Both the position numbers and the translations under genes were made by a program. The notes under the pieces are model-generated. The model made no database searches, was not told where the DNA came from, and saw only the letters and a program-made list of their open reading frames with translations. DNA of 64,000 nucleotides from Conus ventricosus (Eukaryota > Mollusca > Gastropoda > Neogastropoda > Conidae): contig CM031620.1 in NCBI GenBank assembly GCA_018398815.1, forward strand, positions 59,353,744 through 59,417,743, read 5' to 3'. Shown here in pieces: positions 1 through 10,369 of the stretch. How positions within the stretch are numbered: position 1 is the first letter of the stretch; every line of letters begins with the position of its first letter.

Positions 1-288
1 AACCAAAAAGGCTTTTTCGGGGGGAAAGAAAAAAAAGGGTCAGGGTTTGTTAATTTTAAACATAGCGCTAGAACGCAAGTGAGGTATACGTACAATCTAA
101 CGGAATTTGCTCTTTGTTGTTGGTGGTGGTGGTGGTGGTCTTGCTTACATGCATGGCCCATGCATTCTATTCTTCTTTTTACAATAGTTTACAATGTCAT
201 CAACTCTAACTGAATCTGTGTGTGTTGGAAAGTTTCTGTCTTCCGCAGCCTTGGGATCATTCTATGTAGCTCTGTTGCAGGTTTTCAT

Positions 289-290
<2 letters not shown>

Positions 291-354
<64 letters not shown>

Positions 355-415
355 TGCGTGTGTGTGTGCGTGTGTGTGTGTGTGTGCGTGCGCGCGTGTG
401 GCGCGTGCTGCGTGC
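291..415. repeat. (TG)n microsatellite
   Basis: An almost pure TG array with GCG interruptions at its right end. It produces cysteine/valine ORFs in several frames that are not genes. Bases 1-290 before it hold only a short GGT run and nothing recognisable. Confidence 0.95.
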
Positions 416-424
416 GTGTTTTCG

Positions 425-495
425 TTGGTCCTTGTATTGTAAAGCGCTTAGAGCTAATTTAGGATTTGCGCTATAGAAATATTCATTATTATATT
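425..495 (+). repeat. SINE-like 3' tail fragment
   Basis: The segment has the GTAAAGCGCTTAGAGC motif, then GCGCTATAGAAAT and an ATT-rich end. The same AAGCGCTTTA-type core followed by ATT repeats occurs in inverted orientation in the SINEs near 8.85 kb and 7.1 kb. The head is absent. Confidence 0.5.
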
Positions 496-559
496 ATTAT
501 ATCTGTTGCCTCTCTCTCTCTCTCTCCCTCTCTGAGACTTTGCCAGTTATCTTTGTTTC

Positions 560-1080
560 TGTTGCAAATTGTTGTTGTGTTTCTGTTACCGACTGATTGT
601 CAGTCTCTTTCTGTTGCTACTTGTCATTCTGTTTCTGTTACTGACTGAATCTCTTTCTGCTGCTAATTGTCATTCTGTTTCTGTTACTGACTGTCTGTCT
701 CTTTCTGTTGCTAACTGTCATTCTCTTTCTGTTACTGACTGACTGTCATCTCTTTCTGTTGCTAACTGTCATTCTCTTTCTGTTACTGACTGACTGTCAA
801 TCTCTTCCTGTTGCTAACTGTCATTCTCTTTCTGTTACTGACTGACTGTCAATCTCTTTCTGTTGCTAATTGTCATTGTGTTTCTGTTACTGATTGCCAA
901 CCTCTTTCTGTTGCTTATTTCATTCTGTTTCTGTTACTGATTATCAATCTCTTTCTGTTGCTAATTGTCATTGTGTTTCTGTTATTGACTGATTATCAAT
1001 CCTTCTGTTGCTAATTGTCATTCTGTTTCTGTTACCGACTGATTGTCAATCTGTGGTGATTGTCAATCTCTTTCTGTTTG
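560..1080. repeat. Minisatellite, about 52-bp unit
   Basis: About ten imperfect copies of a unit containing CTCTTTCTGTTGCTAACTGTC and TTCTGTTACTGACTGACTG. The overlapping small ORFs are by-products of the repeat. Confidence 0.85.
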
Positions 1081-1165
1081 CTGATTTCCATTTTCTGTTT
1101 GTTGTTTGGTTTTGTCTATCTGTGTTTATTGCTGTTCGTTATCCTAAAAAACACAACCAATGTTA

Positions 1166-1393
1166 GGTAGGCACGCAAGGTCTGACCAGCGCATTGGGCT
1201 AATGCATAGGTCAGACATCTGCTAAGTCGTAGCCTCTAGACCCTTCTTCAATTCTCTCATCTTAGTTGTTATTCTTTTATCCAACAGCTCAAAATCATGC
1301 GTAGTGTGGTCTCAAAACTTAGCGGATGTGGTATAGCGTATATGGACTAGTCCGCACGCAGTGACGCCTCCTTGATGAAACTGAAACTGAAAC
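1166..1393 (+). repeat. Interspersed repeat B, copy 1
   Basis: The right part reads GTGTGGTCTCAAAACTTAGC, then GCGTATATGGACT, then CGCACGC, and ends in CTGAAACTGAAACTGAAAC. A second copy lies at 6936-7035 in the same orientation. The simple GAAACT tail suggests a retroposed SINE 3' end. Confidence 0.65.
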
Positions 1394-1665
1394 TATACCC
1401 TTCCTTATGTCTTGTAGCTGTTTCACTTTCTGTGCTAATTGCCATTGTCTTTCTATTGCTGATGACCTTCCCTTTCTGCTGCCGTAATCACCGTCTTTCT
1501 GTTGCCGCTCTCTCATTTCTGTGTCGCTCTCTTACTGGCTGTTCCCTTTTTTGTACCGTCTGTCTGTCATTTCTCGTCTGCTGCTGGTTCTCGTCCCTTT
1601 TCTGTGACGGTCCGTCACCCTTTTTCGGTCGCCAGTTGCCGTACTCCTGTTACCAATGGTTCTTT

Positions 1666-2110
1666 TCTTTCTCTTACCGGTTTGCCATTCCCTTTCCGTC
1701 ACTGCTCGTTTTCTTTGACTTACCGGTTTGCCATTCCCTGTCCGACACTGGTCGGTTTCTTTCTCTTACCGGTTTGCCATTCCCTTTCCGTCACTGCTCG
1801 TTTTCTTTGACTTACCGGTTTGCCATTCCCTGTCCGACACTGGTCGGTTTCTTTCTCTTCCCGGGTTTGCCATTCCCTTTCCGTCACTGCTCGTTTTCTT
1901 TGACTTACCGGTTTGCCATTCCCTGTCCGACACTGGTCGGTTTCTTTCTCTTCCCGGTTTGCCATTCCCTTTCCGTCACCGGTTGTTTTTCTTTGACTTA
2001 CCGGTTTGCCATTCCTGTCCGTCACTGGTCGGTTTCTTTCTCTTACCGGTTTCCCATTCCCTTTCCGTCACTGCTCGTTTTCTTTCTTTCACAGGTTGCC
2101 ATTCCCTTTC
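1666..2110. repeat. Minisatellite with alternating 46-bp subunits
   Basis: Two related 46-bp subunits alternate to give a 92-bp higher-order unit. Both contain TTACCGGTTTGCCATTCCCT, followed by either TTCCGTCACTGCTCG or GTCCGACACTGGTCG. The right end runs into the C-terminal coding segment of the minus-strand gene at 2089-3102. Confidence 0.9.
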
Positions 2111-3102
2111 CGTCGCAGGTCGTCATTCTTTGCCTGTTGCTTGTTCTCCTCCTGTTTGAGTTCCTCCACGTAGTCGCTGACAGAGTCCAGGAATTCCGTA
2201 ACCTTGGCGGACATCTTACGGAAAGGACCGTGCGGCTGACTGGCATCTTCTCTAACTTCGCCCTCAGCTTCCTTCTTCTTCGCTGACGAAGACTTTCTTC
2301 TGTTGGACTGACGTGAGGCACGGCGAGAGTATTCGCAAGCTCATCGTCACCGCTGGAAGTTGGTGAAGATTCCAAACTAGTTCCACCAGACCTGACGACT
2401 CGGGAAACACGACGAGAGGATACAGCAGGCACAGGACTGTACCGGTGGGGCTGCTCCGGCTTGAACCCGTGGTGAGTGAATCTGGTCGTCTTTGAGTCCT
2501 TGTGGACGGAGTGTTGGTTACTGGGTCTTTCCACCAACAGACCTCGCTGGATGTGGTTCTGGATCTCCTGGTTGAGCGCGGACAGGAGGGCTGAGATTCT
2601 CTCCGCCACGCTAGGAGCGACCCATGATGGGGCAGGCTCAGTTTTTGCTGACGACTTGCCCGAAGTAGATCGCACGTTCTGCCTTGCGGAACCTCTGCCA
2701 GAGTCGGTCCCTGGGGTCTGCGTGGAAATGACAGCGGGTTTGGTGCATGAGGATCGCGAGCACAGCCTGGAGCAAAGAACACAGAACGTCCAGATGAAGC
2801 CGACGGCAAGGAACAAGACGACCAGCAAGTAGTCCAGCAACACAAAGCCACAGCTGATCAGAAGAAGAAAGACGCTCTCAAGTCCAGAGAAAATGGAACT
2901 TGACGAAAGAAATCAGATAAAAGAGGATGTAGATGAACCTTTTCAAGAACAGGCTGAGCTTCCTCTTCTTCATCAACGGTCTGACACGGCCCTGTTTTCT
3001 CCGAACAGGGCGACGACGTGAAGGCCTCATGCTTGTGGTCCAGAGACCGTCATCAATCCCGTTCAGATGCAGATGCAAACCCGTCACCTGGCTTACCATC
3101 AC
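2089..3102 (-). CDS. Unidentified basic Ser/Arg-rich membrane protein (frame broken)
   Basis: I do not recognise the family. Reading the minus strand, the N-terminal part (3102-2880) is Arg/Lys-rich and then strongly hydrophobic (FIYILFYLISFVKFHFL). A second hydrophobic stretch follows at about 2870-2770 (LLDYLLVVLFLAVGFIWTF plus CVLC). Next comes a long polar, Ser/Arg/Pro-rich region and a short C-terminal charged helix (TEFLDSVSDYVEELKQEEN), with a stop at 2089-2091 at the edge of the minisatellite. The implied layout is two membrane segments and a long soluble tail of about 300 residues in total. Two frame changes are needed, near 2885-2925 and near 2330-2338; the second fits one lost G. 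They could be sequence errors, or the first could be an intron border. Composition is unlike the surrounding repeats, which is why I treat it as coding. The start codon is uncertain. Confidence 0.45.
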
Positions 3103-3230
3103 TTACACTTCCTATTCTGTTCAAAGCACACATTGCGCATACAGTCTAAAACATCTAGTTAACCAATAACAGAAAATAACAGCGGAAACGATGTGTCCTC
3201 AGGCTCGTAGAATGTTTTAGATAAAATCCC

Positions 3231-3410
3231 AACATTTCGCTGCATGTTAAATCCATGTTACATGAAAGTTTCTTTGGCAGTGCAAAGTCTGAACGGGTCT
3301 GGTATTTTGTTCCGTCTTTACTGGGTAAGTCTGTTAAACATCCAAACGTTTCGCTGCACGTTAAATCCATGTCACATGAAAGTTTCTTTGACAGTTCACA
3401 ATTTGAGTGG
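3231..3410. repeat. Tandem duplication, about 115-bp period
   Basis: TTTCGCTGC followed by TGTTAAATCCATG, then CATGAAAGTTTCTTTG, occurs at 3235 and again at about 3350. The two copies differ at scattered positions. Bases 3450-3890 after it hold no feature I can recognise. Confidence 0.8.
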
Positions 3411-3898
3411 ATCCTGTATTAGTTCGCTCTTAATAGGATAACTCTGCTCAACGATCCGTGCACGCTTCTTTGTGCAAGAAAGAAAATGGGCGCAGGTGAC
3501 CTTCTTTTAGGCGAAGTTGACACGTCATTTTAGGCTAGGCCTAGTGATTGACGTCACATGCTTAATTGTTACATCATTTCCTGCTTTCGGAGAAGAGTTT
3601 GCGATCCGTCCTGTTCAGCATTATAGGCAGCTTAAATGAGATAACCTCAGCGTGTCCAATATTATCACAAAATGTCTACGGATGTGCTTTAGCAATGGAA
3701 CAGGCGACAGCGGATCAGTGTTGCGGTTAAACAGCCAATGAAATGCTGTCAGCCAATGTTTCTTTGTTGTCAGGAAATGAGTGTTGACCTTCAGCGATAA
3801 TGCCCGGGACATCTGTCCGATGCACTTTTTTTCCATTGTAAAATCTAGAACAGGAAGCAATCCCCACCCCCACATTAACACCACCACCTCCCTCCCTC

Positions 3899-4016
3899 CC
3901 TCACCATCTCCCCCCCCCCCCCCCCCGTCACCTTTTTTTGGTCTTTTTCTTTGCGCCCCTGTGTCTCCCGCAAGACTATCTGTCTTTCTGCCCCCCCCCC
4001 CCCCTCTCTCTCTCAT

Positions 4017-4073
<57 letters not shown>
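3899..4073. repeat. Poly-C, (CT)n and (TG)n tracts
   Basis: Two poly-C runs, a short CT run and a pure TG array of about 54 bp. This is simple sequence only. Confidence 0.95.
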
Positions 4074-4075
<2 letters not shown>

Positions 4076-4084
4076 ACTCTTTGT

Positions 4085-4400
4085 CAAGGTATTGGATTTC
4101 AGCTGAATTAATTTAATTGCCCTCTTATGCAGACGACTTACTAGTTTCAGACTAGTTTCACTGGCATTACCCCATAACGTGGATGTATAATGGATAAGAG
4201 AAAGAAGGTGCGCATGAAAGAATAGCTTTCTGGAATGAAGATTTAGATTTTTTTTTTTTTTAATCTTTGAAAGTTGATATATTCTCTTAGAAATATGTTT
4301 TTCAAGATCCGCAATGTGGTAAGACCAAGACAAATCGTTGTCAATGATAACACCTGAATGCGATGTAAGCTCTTCAATCTTTTGTCCTTGGGCATGTAAT
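4085..4400 (-). mobile_element. LINE fragment, C-terminal end of reverse transcriptase ORF
   Basis: On the minus strand the translation contains GVIIDNDLSWSYHI, then RIYQLSKIKKKKNLNLHSR, then LHKRAIKLI. This is the conserved region after the RT palm in CR1/L2-group LINEs (usually LGV-D-LSW-HI, then a thumb segment, then the LQKRAARxI motif). Only the last part of the ORF is present and it is bounded on both sides by TG/CA arrays. The family assignment is from motif recall. Confidence 0.7.
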
Positions 4401-4414
4401 GGCGCGAATGAGGA

Positions 4415-4416
<2 letters not shown>

Positions 4417-4489
<73 letters not shown>

Positions 4490-4522
4490 CATGCGCACGC
4501 GCGCGCGCGTATATATATATAT
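4417..4522. repeat. (TG)n followed by (CG)n and (TA)n
   Basis: A compound microsatellite between the LINE fragment and the Penelope-like element. Confidence 0.95.
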
Positions 4523-4539
4523 ACAACACTAAAAAAACA

Positions 4540-6500
4540 AATAAAACAAGTACAAAATGACAAAAAAATATTTGTGAAGGCTGATAAAACTAGCAATTAC
4601 TACAAAATGGAACCAAAAGAATACTCTCACTCCTTGACAAAAACATCCAGAAAAACTACAAAAAAGCCGACAAAAATATACATGACAGTATCCGCACTAA
4701 AGAAAAAGAACTTGCAGAGAGCATAGACTAAGTGACAGGATAGAAGCGACAGCAACAAAAGAAGCTTTCATAACACTCAAAGACCACAAGCCCAATTTTC
4801 ATAACAATCCAACATGTAGACTAATAAACCCATCCAAATCTGAATTAGGCAAAATAAGCAAGAAAATTCTGGAAAAAATAATAAAGAACGTAAAATCAAA
4901 CTCTGAATACAACCTCTGGAAGAACACATACGAAGTTATCCAATGGTTCAAAAAACTCAATAAACAAAGTAATACAGTATTCATCACATTTGACATAGTA
5001 GACTTTTACCCATCTATAGATGAGGAACTACTCACCAAAGCCCTGAAGTTTGCAGTAACCACACAGACATAACAGGGTCAGAAATGGAAATCATTCTCCA
5101 CACCAAGAAAACATTACTACACAGCAAAAATGAAACCTGGATCAGGAAAACCAACAGAAACTCAACATTCGACGTAACCATGGGATCATATGATGGTGCA
5201 GAAACATGTGAACTGGTCGGACTATTCATGCTGTCCAACATCAAGAAAAAAACTCGGAAAACAAGTCGGACTATACAGAGACGATGGCCTTGCTGCACTA
5301 ACCAACAATCCAAGAACCATCGAAAACAAGAAGAAAGAACTATGCAAAATCTTCCAAAACCACAACTTAAAGATTACCATTGAAGCAAACAAAAGGTAGT
5401 GAACTACTTAGACATAACACTGGATCTCAACAATCACATATATAAACCATACAAGAAACCCAACGATACACCTCTTTATGTACACACCAAAAGTAACCAT
5501 CCACCATCTGTATTAAAGACCATACCCCATGGCATAAACAAGAGACTATCAAACCTGTCATGCAGTGAGAGAGTGTTCAACAATGCAGCAGTAGAATACC
5601 AGGAGGCACTACAAACAAGTGGATACAATTACAAATTACAATACAACCCAGACAACAACACAAATAAAAGCAAGAAAAATAGGAAAAGAAAAATCATATG
5701 GTATAACCCCCCATACGACGGGAAACTCAAAACAAACATAGGGAAAGAATTCTTCAAAATCCTAACAACTTCATTTCCAAAAGAACACAAACTGTCCAAA
5801 ATATTTAACAAAAACACTGTCAAACTATCGTACTCATGTATGCCCATCCTCAAAAACCTAATTGACGCATCCAACAAATGAAAATCAACACAGCAAAGAA
5901 GGGTGAAGAAAGGAAATCTTGCAATTGCACCAGAAAGGAGCAGTGCCCACTAAACAATAAATGTCTTCAACAAACATTGTATACCAGGCTACTGTGACAT
6001 CAGAAAATGAAAAGAAACATACATAGGGATCACTGAAAACCACTTCAAAACCAGATATGCAAACCACAAACAGTCATTTAATAAAGAAAAATATAAAAAC
6101 CAAACAGAACTGAGCAAATATACCTGGAAACTTAAAGACGCAAAAACAAGCTACAATATATCCTGGAAAATCATAAAAAGAGCATCACCATACAGCAATG
6201 TTTCAAAAAGGTGAAACCTATGTTTAACTGAAAAATGGTTATACTATGCAAACCACACTTAGCAACTTTAAACACCAAAACAGAAATAGTAAACAACTGC
6301 AGGCATAAATGGAAATCGTTGTTAGTGAACACACCAAAACAAAAACCTGAAAGCCCCCAAAACACGTGCAGCCAACCCGCACGTGCAAACAACCGCAAAC
6401 GGGAGCCCACACGCTATATAACATCGGCGGTGGGCAAACCAAAAACCATCCTGATGACAGCGCAACACGCTCGAAACAAATTTGTAAGATAGTTTTGAGA
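4540..6500 (+). mobile_element. Penelope-like element (RT plus C-terminal GIY-YIG nuclease), degraded
   Basis: This is a retroelement ORF in several frames. From left to right it shows an N-terminal KADKTSNYYKM segment (about 4575), an RT block FDIVDFYPSI (about 4990), [16 protein letters not shown] (about 5180), the catalytic LYRDDG motif (about 5269) and YLDITL (about 5405). SYSCMPIL follows near 5830. Next is a CNC-x-CPL-x-C cysteine cluster (about 5920) and a GIY-YIG-type segment, YIGIT followed by R and H residues (about 6025-6080). RT followed by a C-terminal GIY-YIG domain is the canonical Penelope-like order. Frame breaks occur near 5065, 5260, 5395, 5880, 6010 and 6212, so this copy is probably inactive. 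A hammerhead-like motif lies at its 3' end. Confidence 0.8.
6441..6497 (+). ncRNA. Hammerhead-ribozyme-like motif at the Penelope-like element 3' end
   Basis: The invariant core pieces are present in order: CTGATGA (6451-6457), a stem-loop AGCG-CAACA-CGCT (6459-6471), GAAA (6473-6476), then the self-complementary ACAAATTTGT ending in a GTA cleavage triplet (6484-6486). The flanks AAACCATC (6443-6450) and GATAGTTT (6488-6495) pair at 7 of 8 positions as stem I, with one extra A at the junction. A C-C mismatch closes stem II. Penelope-like elements are known to carry type I hammerheads with very short stem III. This one looks slightly decayed, and activity is not shown. Confidence 0.5.
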
Positions 6501-6519
6501 TTCCTCTTTTAACTTGTTT

Positions 6520-6522
<3 letters not shown>

Positions 6523-6590
<68 letters not shown>
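6523..6590. repeat. (AT)n-(GT)n microsatellite
   Basis: An AT array followed directly by a GT array. Bases 6600-6935 to its right are CT/TCTG-rich low-complexity sequence without a recognisable gene. Confidence 0.95.
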
Positions 6591-6592
<2 letters not shown>

Positions 6593-6935
6593 ACGCATTA
6601 AATGTATCTGTGGCCTGGAGAGCGCGTGTCCCCAATGTGCACGATCAAGTCTGCCCTTATCAATAAAGGTTCTGTGTCGTCTCCTTTGTGTTTTCGATTG
6701 TTTCTGTTGCACTGTCTGTCTCTCTGTTCCACTGTCTGTCTCTCTGTCCGTTCATCTGTCTTCTCTGTGCCCGCTTTTCTTTCTCTCGGTTGCTGTCTGT
6801 TTGTCCCACGTAGGGGGTAGGCTCGGTTTGGGAGACGGAAAGCTTGACCAGCCGTAAGGCTTTCTTCAAACCCTTTAATTAAACAAAGACTAATTATTAA
6901 TTCATGTTGTTGTTCTTGCGGTTGCTGCTACTGCT

Positions 6936-7035
6936 TGCGCAGTGTGGTCTCAAAACTTAGCGGAAATGGTGAAGCGTATATGGACTGCTGCGCACGCTGT
7001 GACACCTCCTGATGAAACTGAAACTGAAACTGCTG
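6936..7035 (+). repeat. Interspersed repeat B, copy 2
   Basis: It matches 1290-1393 closely, including GTGTGGTCTCAAAACTTAGC and the CTGAAACTGAAACTGAAAC tail. Same orientation as copy 1. Confidence 0.7.
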
Positions 7036-7084
7036 CTGCTACAGCTACTGTTGTTGTTGTTGTCATTAAGAATATACATGGGGC

Positions 7085-7240
7085 CTGTCCTCATTGAGAG
7101 ACGCAAATTCTAAGCGCTTTATACAATCCACGCTCTCGTTCACACAACGGGCTGCCTACCTGGATAGAGCCGACTGAAGAGCTGCCTGCTGGCGCTACAT
7201 TTAGTCGTTTCCCAGCGTCATGTTAGTCTGTCAGTCAATC
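7085..7240 (-). repeat. Partial tRNA-derived SINE (tail half)
   Basis: It contains AAGCGCTTTATACAAT, CACAACGGGCTGCCTACCTG and GTCGTTTCCC, shared in order with the fuller SINE copies at 8815-9350 and 12525-13012. The tRNA-like head is missing. Confidence 0.7.
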
Positions 7241-7330
7241 AGTCAATCAGTCTGTCAGTCAGTCAGTCAATCAGTTTTTCATACATATTTTCATGGTTCG
7301 AAACTGGACAGGTGAAAGTCACCTTTCAAA

Positions 7331-7362
<32 letters not shown>

Positions 7363-7545
7363 AAAGACCCCAATCAAAGCCCCGCTTATCGGAATACAGG
7401 CCCAGAGACCGTGACCTCTTCGGTTCCAAAAGGTCAACCTTTGTCAGCCTGTCTTGGGCAGCGAGCAGTGACCAGGCCAGCTGGTGCCCGCTACTGACAT
7501 TAACATTCCTGAGGCGGTCTGAGAGAAGAGGCGGCGGCCGCAGCA

Positions 7546-7647
7546 TGTCTAAGGTTCCCGTCCTGGTCGGCCTGGCCTGCCTGGTACTGGCCTGCCATGC
7601 TGGCATCGCCTCCAAGAAATTCTTCAACACTCTGAAGCAGAAGAGAC
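7546..7647 (+). CDS. First coding exon of a secreted protein (signal peptide)
   Basis: ATG at 7546 follows a GC-rich leader (GGCGGCGGCCGCAGC). The translation begins MSKVPVLVGLACLVLACHAG, a textbook signal peptide with a hydrophobic core and a likely cleavage site after the Ala/Gly segment, followed by the basic start of a mature chain (SKKFFNTLKQKRR). The frame reaches a strong GTGAGT donor at 7648, so I end the exon at 7647; reading on gives a stop at 7665. The upstream 7400-7545 segment could be 5' UTR. The product cannot be named from 34 residues, and no downstream exon was recognised before the N gap. Its neighbours are repeats. Confidence 0.5.
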
Positions 7648-7759
7648 GTGAGTGGAAGATCAGATAGGCAGATAAGAGATTCAACTTTTTTTTTCTTCAG
7701 ATTTTTTTTTAGCTCGTAGTTGCAGAAGGTAGAAATAGTAACAGAAAAAAATGCAATAG

Positions 7760-8340
7760 CTACGATGATGATGATGACGACGACGATGATGATGACAATG
7801 ATGACGACGACGATAACGATGATGATAATGATGACGACGACGATAACGATGATGATGATGTTAATGACGACCACGACAAGGGTGATGATAACGACGATGT
7901 TGAAGATGATAGTAATAGCAATGGTAATAGTAGTAATAACAGCAACAGGAGCTGCAGCAACAGTATTAGGAGGGGAGGAGGAAGAGGAGGGTGAAAAGGA
8001 GGAGAGGAGGGGGGGGAAGGGAAGCAGTAGTAAGCTAGCAGTAGTAGCTGCAATTGCAGCAGTAGTAGTAGTAACAGTTGTAGAAGCAGTAGTGTTGTCA
8101 CTGTCTTTATTTTATTTTGGTTCAGTGGATTTACGCCTTGTTTCAGTCAAACAAATTGTGAGTAGAAGGAGATATAAACAAATAAGAGAAATCAACACTT
8201 TTCAGATTTCTTCTTTTCACTTCGTAGTTGTTAAAATGATAGTACCAGTGACAGATATGTACGGCAGTTATACTGATATCGACAAAACAACAATAGCAGC
8301 AGCGCAGCAGCAGCGGCAGCATCAACAACAACAACAGTTG
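7760..8340. repeat. Cluster of GAT/GAC/GTA/GCA trinucleotide repeats
   Basis: Interrupted GATGAC, AGTAGTAGT, GAGGAG and CAGCAG tracts, probably inside an intron of the gene starting at 7546. The long ORFs on both strands come from these tracts. Bases 8340-8814 after them show poly-T and no gene. Confidence 0.85.
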
Positions 8341-8814
8341 GTTTAGGGTTTGATTAAGGTTGATTAAACACTCCATTCAATATTTTATATAAAGTCATAT
8401 GTCAAGGTTATTTGTCACTTTTTTTTTGGTGCTGTCCGATTATTATCATTTTTTTTTTTTTTTTTTTGCGTAGATGTTGCAGGTATGTTGTAATACCTTC
8501 TATATTTTTGCTGTGTGTGGCCACGTTCACTGACTATGGCAACTAAAGCGAATCATAAATGAGGCAGGGAACAGCACAAGCACAAACAAGAAGGGCGACT
8601 CTTGCTCCCATGACGAAACAAAATAAAACACACGCCCATACCTCCAAACGAACGCGGCCTCCGCCACCGAATCGCCTTGCAGATCTGACAGCTCGAAGCT
8701 ACCTGTATTTGTTGCTGTTGTCCGTGTTCATGTCTGACAATATTCAAGATCGAAAGGCTGTATCGGTCTTGAATGAATGTTAATTTGTATCTGCTCATTT
8801 CTCCAGTTGTTGTT

Positions 8815-9350
8815 AATAATAATAATAATAATAATAATGAATACTTATATAGCGCTATTCTCGGCTAGAGGCCAAGCTCCAAGCGCTTTACAATCAACAC
8901 TCGTTTACACAACGGGCTGCCTACCTGGGTAGTGCCGACTGAGCTCGCCAGCCGCGCTTCATTCAGTCGTTTCCCGTGTCATCCAGTCAGTATCGTTCAA
9001 TATTGATCACTCATTTTCCTTACTTCCTTCATTCTTTCCATTTCTCACGCAGGGGTGCATGCTATGTGTAACGTGTCATCCATACCAACGGCCGAACTGG
9101 CCTACTCTTCCGAAAGTTGGTGATGGGATTTTATGTGTGTGCAAGATGTTATGCGTGCGTTCACACACACGGAACCTCGGTTTATTGTCTCATTCGAAGA
9201 ACTGTATGGGAAAAGGAGTCAGAACCAATGTTAACTCCGAGGGAAAAATCCCCCTGTACCGAAACGCCCCGGCGGAGGTTCGAACCCGCAACCCCAGGAT
9301 CACCAAGATTACGAGTCCAGCGCTCTACCAACTGAGCTATTCCGCCTCCC
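8815..9350 (-). mobile_element. tRNA-derived SINE, near full length
   Basis: On the minus strand the element starts with a tRNA-like head: box A TAGCTCAGTTGGTAGAGCG (reverse of about 9319-9337) and box B GGTTCGAACC (9278-9287). A body of about 400 bp follows, ending in AAGCGCT and an (ATT)n tail at 8815-8839. A second copy at 12525-13012 shares the whole body. The head is extended by extra bases between the boxes and the body is long, so this is a SINE and not a tRNA gene. Confidence 0.8.
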
Positions 9351-9354
9351 AATG

Positions 9355-9505
9355 TGTCTGGTATACAGGGAAATGTATTCTTGTATCAGAGCAAGGAGTT
9401 ATATTACACATTGCTACTAGAATGATCATAATACAGAGTTATTCTTGTATCAGGGCAAACCATCATACTACAAATTGCTACTAGAATGATGATAATGGTG
9501 AGTCT
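9355..9505. repeat. Tandem duplication, about 68 bp
   Basis: TTCTTGTATCAG followed by ATTGCTACTAGAATGAT occurs at about 9373 and again at about 9442, next to the SINE head. Confidence 0.7.
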
Positions 9506-9701
9506 TTCTTGTAGCGATGCAAACACTTATTCTACATGTGCTTCCTTTGAAGATGTCTTTTCGTCTTCTTTGGCAGATTTTTTGTTTTAAAAGAAGACCT
9601 ACGGAAGCAGGGGGGAATCTTTAGCCACGTTCACTGACTATGACTTCTACTAGGCACGGAAGATCAAATAGTCTTGGCCACTAAGCTGTCCTGTTTAGTA
9701 A

Positions 9702-9751
9702 CCGTGTGTGTGCGTGCGTGCGTGCGTGCGTGTGTGTGTGTCTGTGTGTCT

Positions 9752-9808
<57 letters not shown>

Positions 9809-9842
9809 TGCGCATGCGTGTGTGCGTGTGTGTGTGCGTGGA
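9702..9842. repeat. (TG)n / (TGCG)n microsatellite
   Basis: A compound array of TG with TGCG and TGTC interruptions. Bases 9860-10370 hold G-rich and C-rich low-complexity pieces and no gene. Confidence 0.95.
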
Positions 9843-10369
9843 CTGGAAGGATGGAGGGGTGGGGGTAAATATTCACACGCACGCACACTAACTAGGACAT
9901 ACAAAAATCCTCACCAATTAATCTGACAGGATTGGTGATCGATCGATAGAGCGTAGAGGCGAAGAGCACAGTGAAAGCAACAAGCCAACCACCGAATCCA
10001 GCGGATGGACAAACGGGCAGAGGGGCGGGGGGTGGGGTGGGGGGGTGGGGGGAGAGATTCAAACGGCTACGAAGGAAATAAGTCAGTGGGGAATAGCTAG
10101 CAAGAAGACAGCATGAAGGTTGAAGCAGTTAAATGCTCCCCCCCCCCTCCCTCCCTCCCCTCCCTCCCCGCGCCCTTCACGCTCTCACATCACTCACAGT
10201 CATCGCACCTGGACGTCCGCCCATCCGTGTAGAAGTAAGCGCTGGGACTTCTGATTTATCGTGAGGATGGTATCAGTGGCTTTCCTTTGTGTAGGCCATG
10301 TCCACCAGCACTTGGAGGGATGTCTTCGTCGGTGTCGTTGAACAGCTTGTGTTGTGCGCATGCGTGAAC

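Noticed and set aside
1372..2286. 304-codon ORF on the plus strand rich in Phe/Pro/Ser
   Set aside because: It reads through the 46-bp minisatellite, and the opposite strand carries the more protein-like frame.
4013..4596. Two Thr/His-rich minus-strand ORFs of 161 and 117 codons
   Set aside because: Only the middle (about 4085-4400) is real LINE sequence; the Thr/His ends are TG/CA repeat.
7720..8346. 208-codon Met/Thr-rich ORF
   Set aside because: It is produced by GATGAC trinucleotide tracts.
9278..9350. tRNA gene
   Set aside because: Box A and box B are present, but extra bases between arms and a 400-bp body with an ATT tail, seen again at 12525-13012, show it is a SINE head.
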